Assembly (NCBI RefSeq): GCF_000740785.1
Contig: NZ_JFZB01000023.1
Location: forward strand, 1-64,000
Origin: Paenirhodobacter enshiensis
GTDB taxonomy: Bacteria > Pseudomonadota > Alphaproteobacteria > Rhodobacterales > Rhodobacteraceae
Reading direction: 5' to 3'
DNA: 64,000 nt
Position numbers and translations under genes: made by a program. Below, in pieces: positions 1 through 8,848 of the stretch; within the stretch, counting starts at the first letter, position 1, and each line of letters opens with the position of its first letter. The notes under the pieces were generated by a model. That model searched no databases and was not told the DNA's origin. It was given only the letters and a program-made list of their open reading frames with translations.

Positions 1-164
1 CTTTCGAGTCGGAAACGTTGGTTGCGGGGGCGCGCAGCCAACGATACTTGCGATTGGTCGAACGCCAAATCCCCAAACTTGCAGCATAATATAACCTATT
101 GCGCAGCTTTGAAAATCGCTCTTTGAGCGCTCGCAAACTTGCTATCCATACAAGCCCAAACCGT

Positions 165-1295
165 TTAGGTGGCCTTCACCCTCCAGCCCCGCGTTGGCTC
201 AACCAACCTGTAGCTCGAGCTGCGGCCACCGGCGTTTTCCTTCTCAAGCACCCGCCGATCAACAAGGTCCGTGATGTCGCGCAGCGCCGTGTCGGAGGAA
301 ACCTTGGTAAGCTTGGCCCATTTCGATGATGTCAGTTTTCCCTCAAAACCATCCAGCAGCCGGTTGATCACCGCGCGCTGACGCTCGCTGAAGATCTCGC
401 CCGCCATGGCCTCCCAAAAGCGTGCCTTGTGCAGGACGTGGCGCAGAACCTCTTCGGTGCCATCGAAGGCCCGGTCCAGGCATCCGAGGAACCAGTCGAG
501 CCATCCGGTGATGTCCAACCCGCCCTTTTGCGTTCTCTCCAGCATCGCGTAGTATTCGGCCCGCTCGCGCCGGATCTGAGCCGACATGCTGTAGAATCGC
601 TGCGAACTCCCCTCAGATCGGGCCAGAGCCATATCGGCGATAGCGCGAGCGATACGGCCATTCCCATCCTCGAACGGATGGATCGTCACGAACCAGAGAT
701 GGGCGATGGCCGCGCGGATGACGGGATCCGTGCCATCGCGTCGCTCGAACCAATCCAGGAACGCCGCCATCTCGCCCGGCAAGCGTTCTGCCTCCGGCGC
801 TTCGAAATGCACCCGTTCACGTCCATAAGGGCCAGAAACGACCTGCATCGGTCCGACCTCCGGCGGGCGCCATGCGCCGACAGCGATCCGGGTCATCCCG
901 CTGCGCCCAGTCGGGAACAGCGCGGCATGCCAGCCGAAGAGCCGCTCCACGGTGAGGGGCGCCGCATAGTTCTGCGTGGCATCCAGCATCATCTCGACCA
1001 CACCCTCGACATCGCGATCGACAGGCGCAAGCGCACCGATCTCCATACCGAGGCGCCGGGCAATGGAGGAGCGCACTTGCTGCTTGTCGAGGCTCTCGCC
1101 CTCGATCTCGCTGGACTTCAGGACGTCCTCTGTCAGTGTCCGAAGGACGGCTTCAGCTTGCAGGTCGAAGCCGAGCGCCTCCATCCGTCCGACCAGACGG
1201 CCCTGCCTGTGACGAACCGCAGCCAAGGTTGTGCTGATGCTGTCACCTGCCCATGTGAAGCTTGGCCATTCAGCCTGCTGATGGATATAGATCAT
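165..1295 (-). CDS. Fic family protein with N-terminal DUF4172-like region (class II Fic)
   Basis: Fic proteins transfer AMP (or another nucleotide moiety) to a hydroxyl on a target protein. The catalytic motif HPFEDGNGRIAR is intact, with the catalytic His near residue 206. A class II inhibitory motif, S-S-E-I-E-G (consensus S/T-x-x-x-E-G/N), lies near residues 61-66, so the enzyme is probably auto-inhibited and needs no separate antitoxin. The N-terminus (YIHQQAEWPSFTW) matches the DUF4172 region of such Fic proteins, and the C-terminus reads like a winged-helix DNA-binding domain (about residues 310-370). The ATG at 1295 is chosen because AAGGAG sits 8 nt before it; a GTG two codons upstream is in frame. 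The target is unknown. Confidence 0.9.
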   Translation of the reverse strand: MIYIHQQAEWPSFTWAGDSISTTLAAVRHRQGRLVGRMEALGFDLQAEAVLRTLTEDVLKSSEIEGESLDKQQVRSSIARRLGMEIGALAPVDRDVEGVVEMMLDATQNYAAPLTVERLFGWHAALFPTGRSGMTRIAVGAWRPPEVGPMQVVSGPYGRERVHFEAPEAERLPGEMAAFLDWFERRDGTDPVIRAAIAHLWFVTIHPFEDGNGRIARAIADMALARSEGSSQRFYSMSAQIRRERAEYYAMLERTQKGGLDITGWLDWFLGCLDRAFDGTEEVLRHVLHKARFWEAMAGEIFSERQRAVINRLLDGFEGKLTSSKWAKLTKVSSDTALRDITDLVDRRVLEKENAGGRSSSYRLVEPTRGWRVKAT

Positions 1296-1488
1296 AATCA
1301 CCGCTCCTTATGCGGTGATTATGGACGGCAAACGCCGCATGAGCAATGGAAATCCCCGCAAAAATCGCGGCGATTGTGGAGTCTATTCGCCGCAGGTTTC
1401 GCGCTAGCTCGTCGGCGTCGTCGGATAGACTTAACCTGCTATCCAAGAAACCGGCAGCAGACCGCCGCTGAGCGAGCCGCTCGTGCAT
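1270..1488 (-). CDS. Possible small protein upstream of fic
   Basis: A 72-aa frame starts at an ATG preceded by GGGAGGGG at a good distance and overlaps the first codons of fic. The product has a charged N-terminus and an Ala/Ile-rich segment around residues 37-50. I recognise no family. A small gene just upstream of fic recalls fic-antitoxin pairs, but this Fic carries its own inhibitory motif, so an antitoxin role is not supported. It may be chance. Positions 1489-1779 hold nothing else I recognise. Confidence 0.25.
   Translation of the reverse strand: MHERLAQRRSAAGFLDSRLSLSDDADELARNLRRIDSTIAAIFAGISIAHAAFAVHNHRIRSGDYDLYPSAG
1294..1322. promoter_or_regulatory. 11-bp inverted repeat enclosing the fic ribosome binding site
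   Basis: ATAATCACCGC (1294-1304) and GCGGTGATTAT (1312-1322) are perfect inverted repeats separated by 7 nt. On the minus strand the AAGGAG Shine-Dalgarno begins in the loop and the arm reaches into the fic start codon. It could be a DNA operator or an RNA hairpin that hides the ribosome binding site. The arrangement is seen directly; the regulatory role is inference. Confidence 0.5.
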
Positions 1489-1779
1489 GAAAGGCCCCTC
1501 CCTGCAGATTGGGACTATCACCCATGATGATTGTGTATGATTGACCTGATATCTGGGAGGGGAGCGTCTCAGCGGACGCTCCACCTCAAGACGTGGTAGC
1601 CAAGCCCAATAGAATCTGAAGCTGCCAGTCGAGCGCGATCGTAGAAATGCTGAACAGGTTCATATGATTGACATCGCGAAAGATTCTTACGAAATTGTCA
1701 GCATGGGGATTGCGAGCTCCCCACGAGGCGCCAGCCGAAGATCGCGTTCCTGTTCAACCCCGGCGACGGAGGAACGCAC

Positions 1780-2601
1780 ATGCCTGCGCCCAATGCCATT
1801 TCATCCGACAAGCTTGCCCGTATCATCGGGACTCCACGCGCACCGCTCCTCCTCGACGTGCGGTCCGAGGACGATTTCGCCGCTGATCCGCGATTGCTCC
1901 CCGGCGCGACCCGGGCCGACGACCAGTCGCTGACCGCCCTTGCTCCCCAACTGGGCGGCCAGCCGTCCATCGCTGTCTGCCAGGGCGGCCATCGGCGCAG
2001 TCAGGGGACGGCCGCATGGCTGCGCGCCGAAGGCTGCGCGTCGGAGTATCTCGAGGGCGGGTTCGAGGCCTGGCGCTCGGCCGGTCTGCCGCTAATCGAT
2101 CCGGCCAAGTTGCCCGCGCGCGACGCGCACGGCCGTACCATCTGGGTCACCCGCTCGCGCCCCAAGATCGACCGCATCGCTTGCCCCTGGCTGATTCGGC
2201 GCTTTCTCGACCCCCGCGCGATCATCCTGTTCGTGGCGCCCGCCGAGGTGGTGGGCGTTGCCGAACGCTACAACGCGTCGCCCTTCGACATCGAAGGCGT
2301 GTTCTGGAGCCACCGGGACGACCTTTGCACTTTCGACGTTATGCTGGCCGAGTTCGGTCTGAGCATTCCCGCGCTCGACCAGCTCGCGACAATCGTGCGC
2401 GGCGCCGATACCGCCCGGCTCGACCTCGCGCCCGAGGCGGCCGGTCTGCTTGCCGCATCACTCGGCCTGTCGCGGATGTATTCCGACGATCTGGAGCAGC
2501 TGGAGGCCGGGATGCTGCTTTACGACGCCTTCTTTCGCTGGACGCGGGACGCTACCGATGAGACCCACAACTGGCCCACCAACAAGCCGAAGGCAGACTG
2601 A
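1780..2601 (+). CDS. chrB: Rhodanese-ChrB domain chromate resistance protein
   Basis: The 273-aa protein joins an N-terminal rhodanese domain (about residues 8-100, active-site loop VCQGGHR with Cys near 67) to a C-terminal ChrB domain (about 110-260; IWVTRSRPKIDRIACPWLIRR is the family signature). ChrB proteins sense chromate or raise resistance, and rhodanese fusions are common among them. The TGA overlaps the start of chrA (TGATG), so the two are translationally coupled. It is shorter than regulators that carry an extra N-terminal ChrB domain, so an auxiliary resistance role is as likely as transcriptional control. Confidence 0.85.
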   Translation: MPAPNAISSDKLARIIGTPRAPLLLDVRSEDDFAADPRLLPGATRADDQSLTALAPQLGGQPSIAVCQGGHRRSQGTAAWLRAEGCASEYLEGGFEAWRSAGLPLIDPAKLPARDAHGRTIWVTRSRPKIDRIACPWLIRRFLDPRAIILFVAPAEVVGVAERYNASPFDIEGVFWSHRDDLCTFDVMLAEFGLSIPALDQLATIVRGADTARLDLAPEAAGLLAASLGLSRMYSDDLEQLEAGMLLYDAFFRWTRDATDETHNWPTNKPKAD

Positions 2602-3968
2602 TGCAGGACCGCACATACCCCACGCTGGCCGCGGCCACCCGCATCTGGGCCCGCATCGGCCTCCTGAGCTTCGGCGGTCCGGCCGGGCAGATCGCGCTCA
2701 TGCACCGGATCCTCGTCGAGGAGCAGCGGTGGCTGGGCGAGAAACGGTTCCTCCATGCGCTCAACTACTGCATGCTCCTGCCGGGGCCGGAGGCAATGCA
2801 GCTCGCCGTCTACATCGGCTGGCTGATGCACCGCACGCTCGGCGGCATCATCGCGGGCGTCCTGTTCGTGCTGCCCGGCGTCGCGGCGATCATGGCGCTG
2901 AGCTGGATTTACGCGCTCTTCGGCAATGTCGGCCCGGTCGAGGCGCTGTTCTTCGGGCTCAAGGCCGCGGTGCTGGCCATCGTGGTGCAGGCGGTCATTC
3001 GCATCGGCTCGCGTGCGCTCAAGAACGGGGCGATGGTCGCCATCGCCGCCGCCTCCTTCGTGGCGATCTTCGGCTTCGCCATGCCGTTCCCGCTCATCAT
3101 CCTCGCTGCTGGCCTGATCGGGCTCTTCGGCGCGCGTGCGGGCCTGCCCATATTCTATGGCGGCGGCGGACACGGCAAGGTCGGCAAGGTGCAAGTCGAC
3201 GACGCCGACACCCTGCTGGGTGAGGAATCGCCGGATCACACGCAGGTCAACCGCGGGTGGGCTTTTCGGATTTCCGGCGTCTTCCTCGTCCTCTGGCTTG
3301 CCCCTGTGGCGCTGTTGTTCGCGGCCCTCGGGCCGGAGAACGTGTTTTCGCAGATCGCGGGTTTCTTCAGCGTCATGGCGGTGGTGACTTTCGGCGGCGC
3401 CTACGCTGTGCTGACCTATGTCGCGCAGGAGGCGGTGCAGAACTTCGGCTGGCTCGCTCCCGGCGAGATGCTGGACGGCCTCGGCATGGCGGAGACGACG
3501 CCGGGGCCGCTGATCATGGTTACGCAGTTCGTGGGCTTCGTGGGCGCCTTCCGCGAGGAAACTGGCCTGTCACCGCTCGCGGCTGGCACGCTTGGCGGGC
3601 TGCTGACCACGTGGGTAACATTCACGCCCTGCTTCCTATGGATCTTCCTTGGCGCCCCCTTCATCGAGCGCCTGCGAGACAATGCGGTTCTAACGGCCGC
3701 GCTGACCGCCATCACCGCAGCTGTGGTCGGCGTCATCCTGAACCTCGCTGTCTGGTTTGGGCTTCATGTGGTTTTCGATGAGGTGAGGACGATCGCCGCC
3801 TTCGGCCTAAACCTCGATGTGCCCGTCTGGCCGTCGATCAATCTGGCGGCTGCGGGGCTGGTTCTTGCCGCGATTGTGGCGGTGTTCGGGTTCAAGCTTG
3901 GTCCGGTGACAGTGCTGACTGGCTGTGCGCTCGCAGGCATGGCGCTCGCTGGGTTTAGCTGGAAATGA
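2601..3968 (+). CDS. chrA: Chromate efflux transporter ChrA
   Basis: This 455-aa inner-membrane protein has two homologous CHR domains. The first carries SFGGPAGQIALM and LPGPEAMQLA near residues 20-75. The second repeats the pattern as TFGGAYAVLTYV and MAETTPGPLIMVTQF around residues 255-305. The long two-domain form of the CHR family pumps chromate out of the cytoplasm. About 10-12 hydrophobic segments are visible. It overlaps chrB by one base and forms a two-gene chromate-resistance operon with it. Confidence 0.92.
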   Translation: MQDRTYPTLAAATRIWARIGLLSFGGPAGQIALMHRILVEEQRWLGEKRFLHALNYCMLLPGPEAMQLAVYIGWLMHRTLGGIIAGVLFVLPGVAAIMALSWIYALFGNVGPVEALFFGLKAAVLAIVVQAVIRIGSRALKNGAMVAIAAASFVAIFGFAMPFPLIILAAGLIGLFGARAGLPIFYGGGGHGKVGKVQVDDADTLLGEESPDHTQVNRGWAFRISGVFLVLWLAPVALLFAALGPENVFSQIAGFFSVMAVVTFGGAYAVLTYVAQEAVQNFGWLAPGEMLDGLGMAETTPGPLIMVTQFVGFVGAFREETGLSPLAAGTLGGLLTTWVTFTPCFLWIFLGAPFIERLRDNAVLTAALTAITAAVVGVILNLAVWFGLHVVFDEVRTIAAFGLNLDVPVWPSINLAAAGLVLAAIVAVFGFKLGPVTVLTGCALAGMALAGFSWK

Positions 3969-4289
3969 TCCCGTCGGCATGCCGGATAGGTGCGACCAGT
4001 TCCAGGAGAAGTCCAAGGCCGTTTACCAGTCCGCATTAGGATGGGCATGTCGAGAACCGGGCCTATGACACGCAACTTTGCAAACTCAGCTCGTCCTGCC
4101 AACTGCCGCTATAGAGCGGCGGGGTGGCGACTGGTCGCTAAAGCCATTTTCTGCGACTGCAATGCTGCAAGTTCACATTCGGCCTTCCGCCCCTTTTGGC
4201 CTCGGCCGAGGCGCTAAGCTCCGACCGAGAGCTACGCTTACATCCTCTGCATGGTCGCGCGAACAGCCTTATTCAGAGCTCGGTCGGAG
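3969..4289. repeat. Convergent intergenic region with an 11-bp inverted repeat
   Basis: Between the end of chrA and the end of the minus-strand EIIA gene there is no gene I recognise. It holds a perfect inverted repeat, CTCCGACCGAG (4219-4229) and CTCGGTCGGAG (4279-4289), and a palindrome CCTCGGCCGAGG at about 4199-4210. The right arm overlaps the last codons of the EIIA gene, so the pair may fold at the 3' end of that transcript. No T-run makes it a clear intrinsic terminator. Confidence 0.4.
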
Positions 4290-4746
4290 GGGGGAGCGCT
4301 TCGATTGCCAATGCGGTGATGATCTCGTCTGCAGTTGTGGCCTTGCGCAGCTCTTTCGCCACGTCAGGGCGGCGCAAAGTGCGTGCAACACAGGCCAGAA
4401 GTTTCAGTCCGGCTGGCTGATCCGAATCAGGAAACAGGATTGCGCAGACCAGATCGACACCCGCGCCATCGACCGCGTCAAAGGCTAGCGGGCTGCCCAG
4501 CCGCACGAAGGTAAGACATGCTGTATCAAGGCCAGCGATCGGCGCATGGGGAACGGCGATCCCGTCGCCAAGGCCCGTGGTACCGAGCGATTCCCGCTTG
4601 GCCAGGGCTTCGGCAATGTCGTCCCGTTCCAGACCTGTTACCCCTGCAAAGTGGGCACCGATCAGTCCAAGCAGCTCCTCCTTTACCGATAGGGCGTCAA
4701 TCAGCAGGACATCTCCTGCGCCGAGCGTGTCAGTGATCTTCATCAT
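4273..4746 (-). CDS. PTS EIIA(Ntr)-like regulatory protein at the end of the kdp cluster
   Basis: This 157-aa protein is a PTS EIIA type-2 (fructose/Ntr) domain. The phosphorylatable His lies in GDGIAVPHAPI near residue 67, followed by FDAVDGAGVDLVCAILFP, typical of PtsN. Such proteins act in the regulatory nitrogen PTS rather than in sugar uptake, and in E. coli unphosphorylated PtsN binds the KdpD sensor kinase and stimulates kdp expression. It lies 74 bp downstream of kdpE on the same strand, so regulation of KdpD/KdpE or of potassium transport is a natural inference. The chromosome probably has another, canonical ptsN elsewhere. Confidence 0.88.
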   Translation of the reverse strand: MMKITDTLGAGDVLLIDALSVKEELLGLIGAHFAGVTGLERDDIAEALAKRESLGTTGLGDGIAVPHAPIAGLDTACLTFVRLGSPLAFDAVDGAGVDLVCAILFPDSDQPAGLKLLACVARTLRRPDVAKELRKATTADEIITALAIEALPPPTEL

Positions 4747-4820
4747 GTCGTTTCCGTCGGTTGTTCAGTACCACAGCGGGAGCCGGTTCTTGCCGCTCGC
4801 CGTGGCGGCCCTTCAGGCCA

Positions 4821-5525
4821 TCAGACGAGGTCTGCCTCGCGCATCCGGTAGCCCACGCCGGTTTCCGTCATGATGAACCGCGGCGCATCAGGGCTGTCAT
4901 TCAGCTTCTGGCGCAACTGCCGCACGTAAACGCGCAGATACTGGATATCGGTCACCTCACCCCAGACCTCGCGCAGGAGATGCTGATGCGTAATCACCTT
5001 GCCCGCATGCTGCACGAGGATGCGCAGGATGTCATATTCCTTGGGCGAGAGTTTCACCTCCTCGCCGTCGACCTGAACGATACGGCGCACCAGATCGACG
5101 CTCAGCGTGCCGCCCCCGGTCAGAAAGACCGGACGCTCGCCTTGCTGGGCCAGCCGGTGGCGTAAGGCCACCCGTATCCTGGCGGCAAGTTCTTTCATCC
5201 CGAAGGGTTTGGTCATGTAGTCATCGGCACCAAGTTCAAGGGCCTGTACGATCCCCGTCTCATCGGTCCGTGAAGACAGAACCACCACCGGCAGCTCGAT
5301 CAATCGCTCGCGCCAGCCATGCAGGATCTCATGACCAGAACGGTCCGGCAGTCCGAGATCGAGGATCGCCAGATCGGGCTTTTCAGCCGCAACCAGCTCA
5401 TCTGCCTCACGCGCATTGCGGGCCTCGATGATCTGGAAGCCCTCAGCACTCAACCCCACGCGCAAGAGTTTGCGGATCGGTTGCTCGTCATCGACAATCA
5501 GGATTTTCACGGCGCCCTGCGTCAT
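4821..5525 (-). CDS. kdpE: KdpE response regulator
   Basis: This 234-aa OmpR/PhoB-type regulator has a receiver domain (about residues 6-120) and a winged-helix DNA-binding domain (about 135-230). The phospho-acceptor Asp is D56 (LAILDLGLP), the acidic pair lies in LIVDDEQ, and the conserved Lys is in MTKPFG. It activates kdp transcription once phosphorylated by KdpD. Its start overlaps the kdpD stop (ATGA), so the pair is co-translated. Confidence 0.95.
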   Translation of the reverse strand: MTQGAVKILIVDDEQPIRKLLRVGLSAEGFQIIEARNAREADELVAAEKPDLAILDLGLPDRSGHEILHGWRERLIELPVVVLSSRTDETGIVQALELGADDYMTKPFGMKELAARIRVALRHRLAQQGERPVFLTGGGTLSVDLVRRIVQVDGEEVKLSPKEYDILRILVQHAGKVITHQHLLREVWGEVTDIQYLRVYVRQLRQKLNDSPDAPRFIMTETGVGYRMREADLV

Positions 5526-8227
5526 GTCTCCTCCTCGGTCTTTTGTGTTTCGGCGACCGGAACGGGAAACCGAATGGTAAATACCGCACCGCTGCGGTCG
5601 CGGCGGTTGGCGGCGGTGATGGTGCCGCCCATGGCCTCGGTAAAGCCGCGGCAGATCGCTAGGCCAAGCCCGGTGCCTGCCTGCACATGATCGAGTTTGC
5701 GCACCCGGTAGAACATGTCGAAGATGCGCTCGGTGTCGCGTGGCGGGATGCCCGGCCCCTCGTCGCGAAGCTGAAGCACCACCGCGCCGCCATCGCGCCA
5801 GGCATCAAGACCGATCTCGCTGCCATGGGGGGCGTACTTAGCAGCATTGTCCAGAAGGTTGAACAGAACCTGTTCCGTCAAGACCGGGTCGAGGCGTAAC
5901 ATCGGCAGATCGGGCAGCACCGAAACCCTGACCTTGTGGCCTTCCAGAACCGGCCGAGCCCGAGTCAGCGTCGCTCCGATGATCTCGTCAATATCCACCA
6001 GTGCCGCGTTCGGTTCGGTCAGCCCGGTCTCGATCCGGGTCATGTCCAGCAGATTTCCAATGAAGCGGCTCAGCCTGTCGGTTTCCTGCTCGATGGTCTG
6101 AAGCAAATCGTTGCGATCCGCCTCCGGCATGGCTGTGTAATAGTCGCGCAAAGTCCCGGCCGCTCCCTTGATCCCGGCAAGCGGCGTGCGAAGGTCATGG
6201 CTGACCGATGTCAGCAGGGCCGAGCGCAGCCGGTCGGCCTCGGCGGCCATCCGGGCACGGTCGAGATCATCAACCAGCTGGATACGCTCGATCGCAAGCG
6301 CGGCCAGATCGGCCAGAGCATCGTAAAGACGCTGCTGGTCGGGGGTGAGAAGGGGCCCGGGCTTCTCGCTATCGAGGCCCATGACGCCGATTGTCCTGCG
6401 CCCGGTGCGCAAGGGCAGGTAAAGCCGCTTGGCCCCCGGCAGCGTTTCGGCGCCACGGCCGGCGGGGCGGTTGTGCTCCCAAGCCCAATGGGCGGCGGCG
6501 ATGTCGCGGTCAGCCAGCGTGTCATCTGGTGGAAAGCCCGCGCGCACCGCAACCGTGCTGCCCTCGGGCAGCAGGATCACCGTGTGCAGGTTCAACATTG
6601 AGGCAATCTGGTTGACCGACACCCAGAGCACATCATCCAGCGTTCCGGCCACCGCAAGACGTTTGGAAAACAGAAACAGGCTTTCTGTGGTGCGGGCCCG
6701 GGCCCGCGCTGCCGATGCCTGGGCATGGACCCGCGCCGTCAGGTTTGAGGTGACAAGAGCCGCGCCGAAGAAGAAGAACAGGGCCACGACGCTTTCGGGG
6801 TCACGGATGGTGAAGGTGTAGAGCGGATCGAGGTAGAAGAAGTTGAACACCAGCGCCGCCAGCACCGAGGCGTAGATCGCGGGCCATCTGCCGGCGGTGG
6901 CGGCAGAGGCCAGAACCGCCATCAGGAACACGATGGCGATATTGCGGACATCCAGCGCCTGCGAAAGCAGATGGCCAAGGGCCAGCGCCACGCCGACATA
7001 TCCGGTGGCAAAGAGATAGGGCCGGATAGAGAAAGGCCCCCGATCCATTGCGAGCGCACGCCTTGGGGCAGCTGCTGCAGGTTCGCGCCCGGAAATCACA
7101 TGGACGCTGATATCGCCCGCGCCCCGGATCAAATCAGCGGAAACCGAAGGCTCGAACCATTCTCGCCAACGTGACTGCTCCACCCGCCCGATGATGATAT
7201 GATTGAAATTGTTAGAATTTGCGTAGACCAGCACATCACGGGCAACATCCTGCCCCGGGAGAGTGACCGTTTCTGCCCCGAGTTGCTCGGCCAGCCGCAT
7301 GGTGGCGGCGACACTGTCCTTCTCGGCATCGGACAAGCCCGCAGATTTCGGCACCTCGATATGGATGACCGTCCAGGGACCACGCATCCGGTCGGCCTGG
7401 CGCTTGGCATAGCGCACCAGTTCGGGCGCGCGGGCGCTTTCATTGACACAGACCAGAAAGCGGTCGCCCGAAGGCCAGTTGCCCCGGATCGCATTGGCCT
7501 GCATGTGATGGAGAAGTTGCTGGTCTACCCGCTGCGCTGTGCGCCGCAATGCCAGCTCGCGAAGTGCCGTAAGATTGCCTGGCTGGAAGTAATTCTTGAT
7601 CGCACGGCTGGCTGTCTTCGGCAGATAGACCTTGCCCTCGTGCAAGCGCTTGATCAGGTCGTCAGGCGTGATGTCGATGATCTCGATATCATCGGCGCGG
7701 TCGATCACCGAATCCGGCACCGTCTCGCGCACCCGGATGCGGGTGATCTTGGCGACCACATCGTTCAGGCTTTCAACATGCTGGATGTTCAGTGTCGAAT
7801 AGACGTCGATGCCGCTTTCCAGAAGCTCCAGCACATCAAGATAGCGTTTCGGGTGGCGAGAGCCCGGCGCATTGGTATGGGCCAACTCGTCGACCAGAAC
7901 CAGAGCGGGCTTGCGAGCGAGAATCGCGTCAAGATCCATCTCCTCCAGCCTCTGGCCACGATAGTTAATTTCCTGACGAGGGATGGTCTCGAACCCCATG
8001 GTCATGGCACGGGTCTCGGCGCGACCGTGGGTCTCGACCACACCGATCACCACATCGGTGCCCTCACGGCGGCGATTGCGGCCCGATTGCAGCATCTCAT
8101 AGGTCTTGCCGACTCCGGGCGCAGCGCCAAGAAAGATCTTGAAGCGCCCACGCGTTTCTTGGCGGGCGCGTTCGAGCAGCGCATCGGGTGACGGGCGGAT
8201 ATCCTCGTCTTGGCCGGGATCTGGCAT
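5522..8227 (-). CDS. kdpD: KdpD sensor histidine kinase
   Basis: The 901-aa sensor has the normal KdpD layout. The N-terminal KdpD domain has Walker A GAAPGVGKT at about residues 34-42. It is followed by a universal-stress-protein-like domain, four closely spaced membrane segments around 395-495 and a GAF-like region. The HisKA domain carries SVSHDLRTPLAG with the phosphorylated His near 677, and a HATPase domain with N, G1 and G2 boxes ends the protein. It senses potassium limitation or turgor and phosphorylates KdpE. Lengths near 900 aa are usual. A decayed second copy of its N-terminal third lies at 18.2-18.8 kb. Confidence 0.96.
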   Translation of the reverse strand: MPDPGQDEDIRPSPDALLERARQETRGRFKIFLGAAPGVGKTYEMLQSGRNRRREGTDVVIGVVETHGRAETRAMTMGFETIPRQEINYRGQRLEEMDLDAILARKPALVLVDELAHTNAPGSRHPKRYLDVLELLESGIDVYSTLNIQHVESLNDVVAKITRIRVRETVPDSVIDRADDIEIIDITPDDLIKRLHEGKVYLPKTASRAIKNYFQPGNLTALRELALRRTAQRVDQQLLHHMQANAIRGNWPSGDRFLVCVNESARAPELVRYAKRQADRMRGPWTVIHIEVPKSAGLSDAEKDSVAATMRLAEQLGAETVTLPGQDVARDVLVYANSNNFNHIIIGRVEQSRWREWFEPSVSADLIRGAGDISVHVISGREPAAAAPRRALAMDRGPFSIRPYLFATGYVGVALALGHLLSQALDVRNIAIVFLMAVLASAATAGRWPAIYASVLAALVFNFFYLDPLYTFTIRDPESVVALFFFFGAALVTSNLTARVHAQASAARARARTTESLFLFSKRLAVAGTLDDVLWVSVNQIASMLNLHTVILLPEGSTVAVRAGFPPDDTLADRDIAAAHWAWEHNRPAGRGAETLPGAKRLYLPLRTGRRTIGVMGLDSEKPGPLLTPDQQRLYDALADLAALAIERIQLVDDLDRARMAAEADRLRSALLTSVSHDLRTPLAGIKGAAGTLRDYYTAMPEADRNDLLQTIEQETDRLSRFIGNLLDMTRIETGLTEPNAALVDIDEIIGATLTRARPVLEGHKVRVSVLPDLPMLRLDPVLTEQVLFNLLDNAAKYAPHGSEIGLDAWRDGGAVVLQLRDEGPGIPPRDTERIFDMFYRVRKLDHVQAGTGLGLAICRGFTEAMGGTITAANRRDRSGAVFTIRFPVPVAETQKTEEET

Positions 8228-8279
8228 GGTTCGGTTCCTGTCGTTGAACGCGCGCCGGCGAACCGGCGCGCGTCATGGC

Positions 8280-8837
8280 TCAAAGCTGGTCGAGCGCGAT
8301 GTTCAGGTCCAGCACATTCACGATACGGCCGGTTCCGAACACGCCACCCGGCAGCGCGCTGTGGCTACGCACCAGGTTTTCCAGAACCGGAACAGCCAAT
8401 CCACGTGCTTCGGCAACGCGGGCGACCTGATAGAGCGCACCCGCCTCCGAGATATGGGGATCAAGCCCCGCACCCGATGCCGCCGCCAGATCGGCAGGCA
8501 GCGGATTGTCGGGTGTTGCGCCATAGGCGGCAACAAGTTCGACGCCGCGATCATGAACCTCGGTGCTGGTCGGCGATTTGTTCGAACCGCCCGCGCCCGC
8601 ACCGTTGTAGTCCACCGCCGAAGGACGCGGCCAGAAGTAGCCGGGCGTGGTGAAGGCTTGCGCCACCTGGCGCGACCCGATCACGTCGCCCGCCTCATTG
8701 GTCAGAAGCCAGCCATTGGCGGTGAAGGGGGTGAAGGTCTGGCCGATAGTCCAGACCACACCCGCATAGCCCACCACGCAGATCGCCATGGTGGCAACCG
8801 ATACGCGCAGCGAGGCAATAAGGGATTTCAGCATCAC
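8280..8837 (-). CDS. kdpC: KdpC subunit of the potassium-transporting ATPase
   Basis: The 185-aa protein has one N-terminal membrane helix (about residues 10-32) and a periplasmic domain with the family signature GYFWPRPSAVDYN and a later AASGAGLDPHIS. KdpC assembles with KdpA and KdpB and raises the apparent potassium affinity. It lies 11 bp downstream of kdpA and 52 bp upstream of kdpD, within one minus-strand operon. Confidence 0.95.
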   Translation of the reverse strand: MMLKSLIASLRVSVATMAICVVGYAGVVWTIGQTFTPFTANGWLLTNEAGDVIGSRQVAQAFTTPGYFWPRPSAVDYNGAGAGGSNKSPTSTEVHDRGVELVAAYGATPDNPLPADLAAASGAGLDPHISEAGALYQVARVAEARGLAVPVLENLVRSHSALPGGVFGTGRIVNVLDLNIALDQL

Positions 8838-8848
8838 GTTCCCCTTTC

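Noticed and set aside
2520-3239. Open frame antisense to chrA
   Set aside because: Acidic, His/Arg/Asp-rich shadow of a membrane-protein gene without a ribosome binding site or family match.
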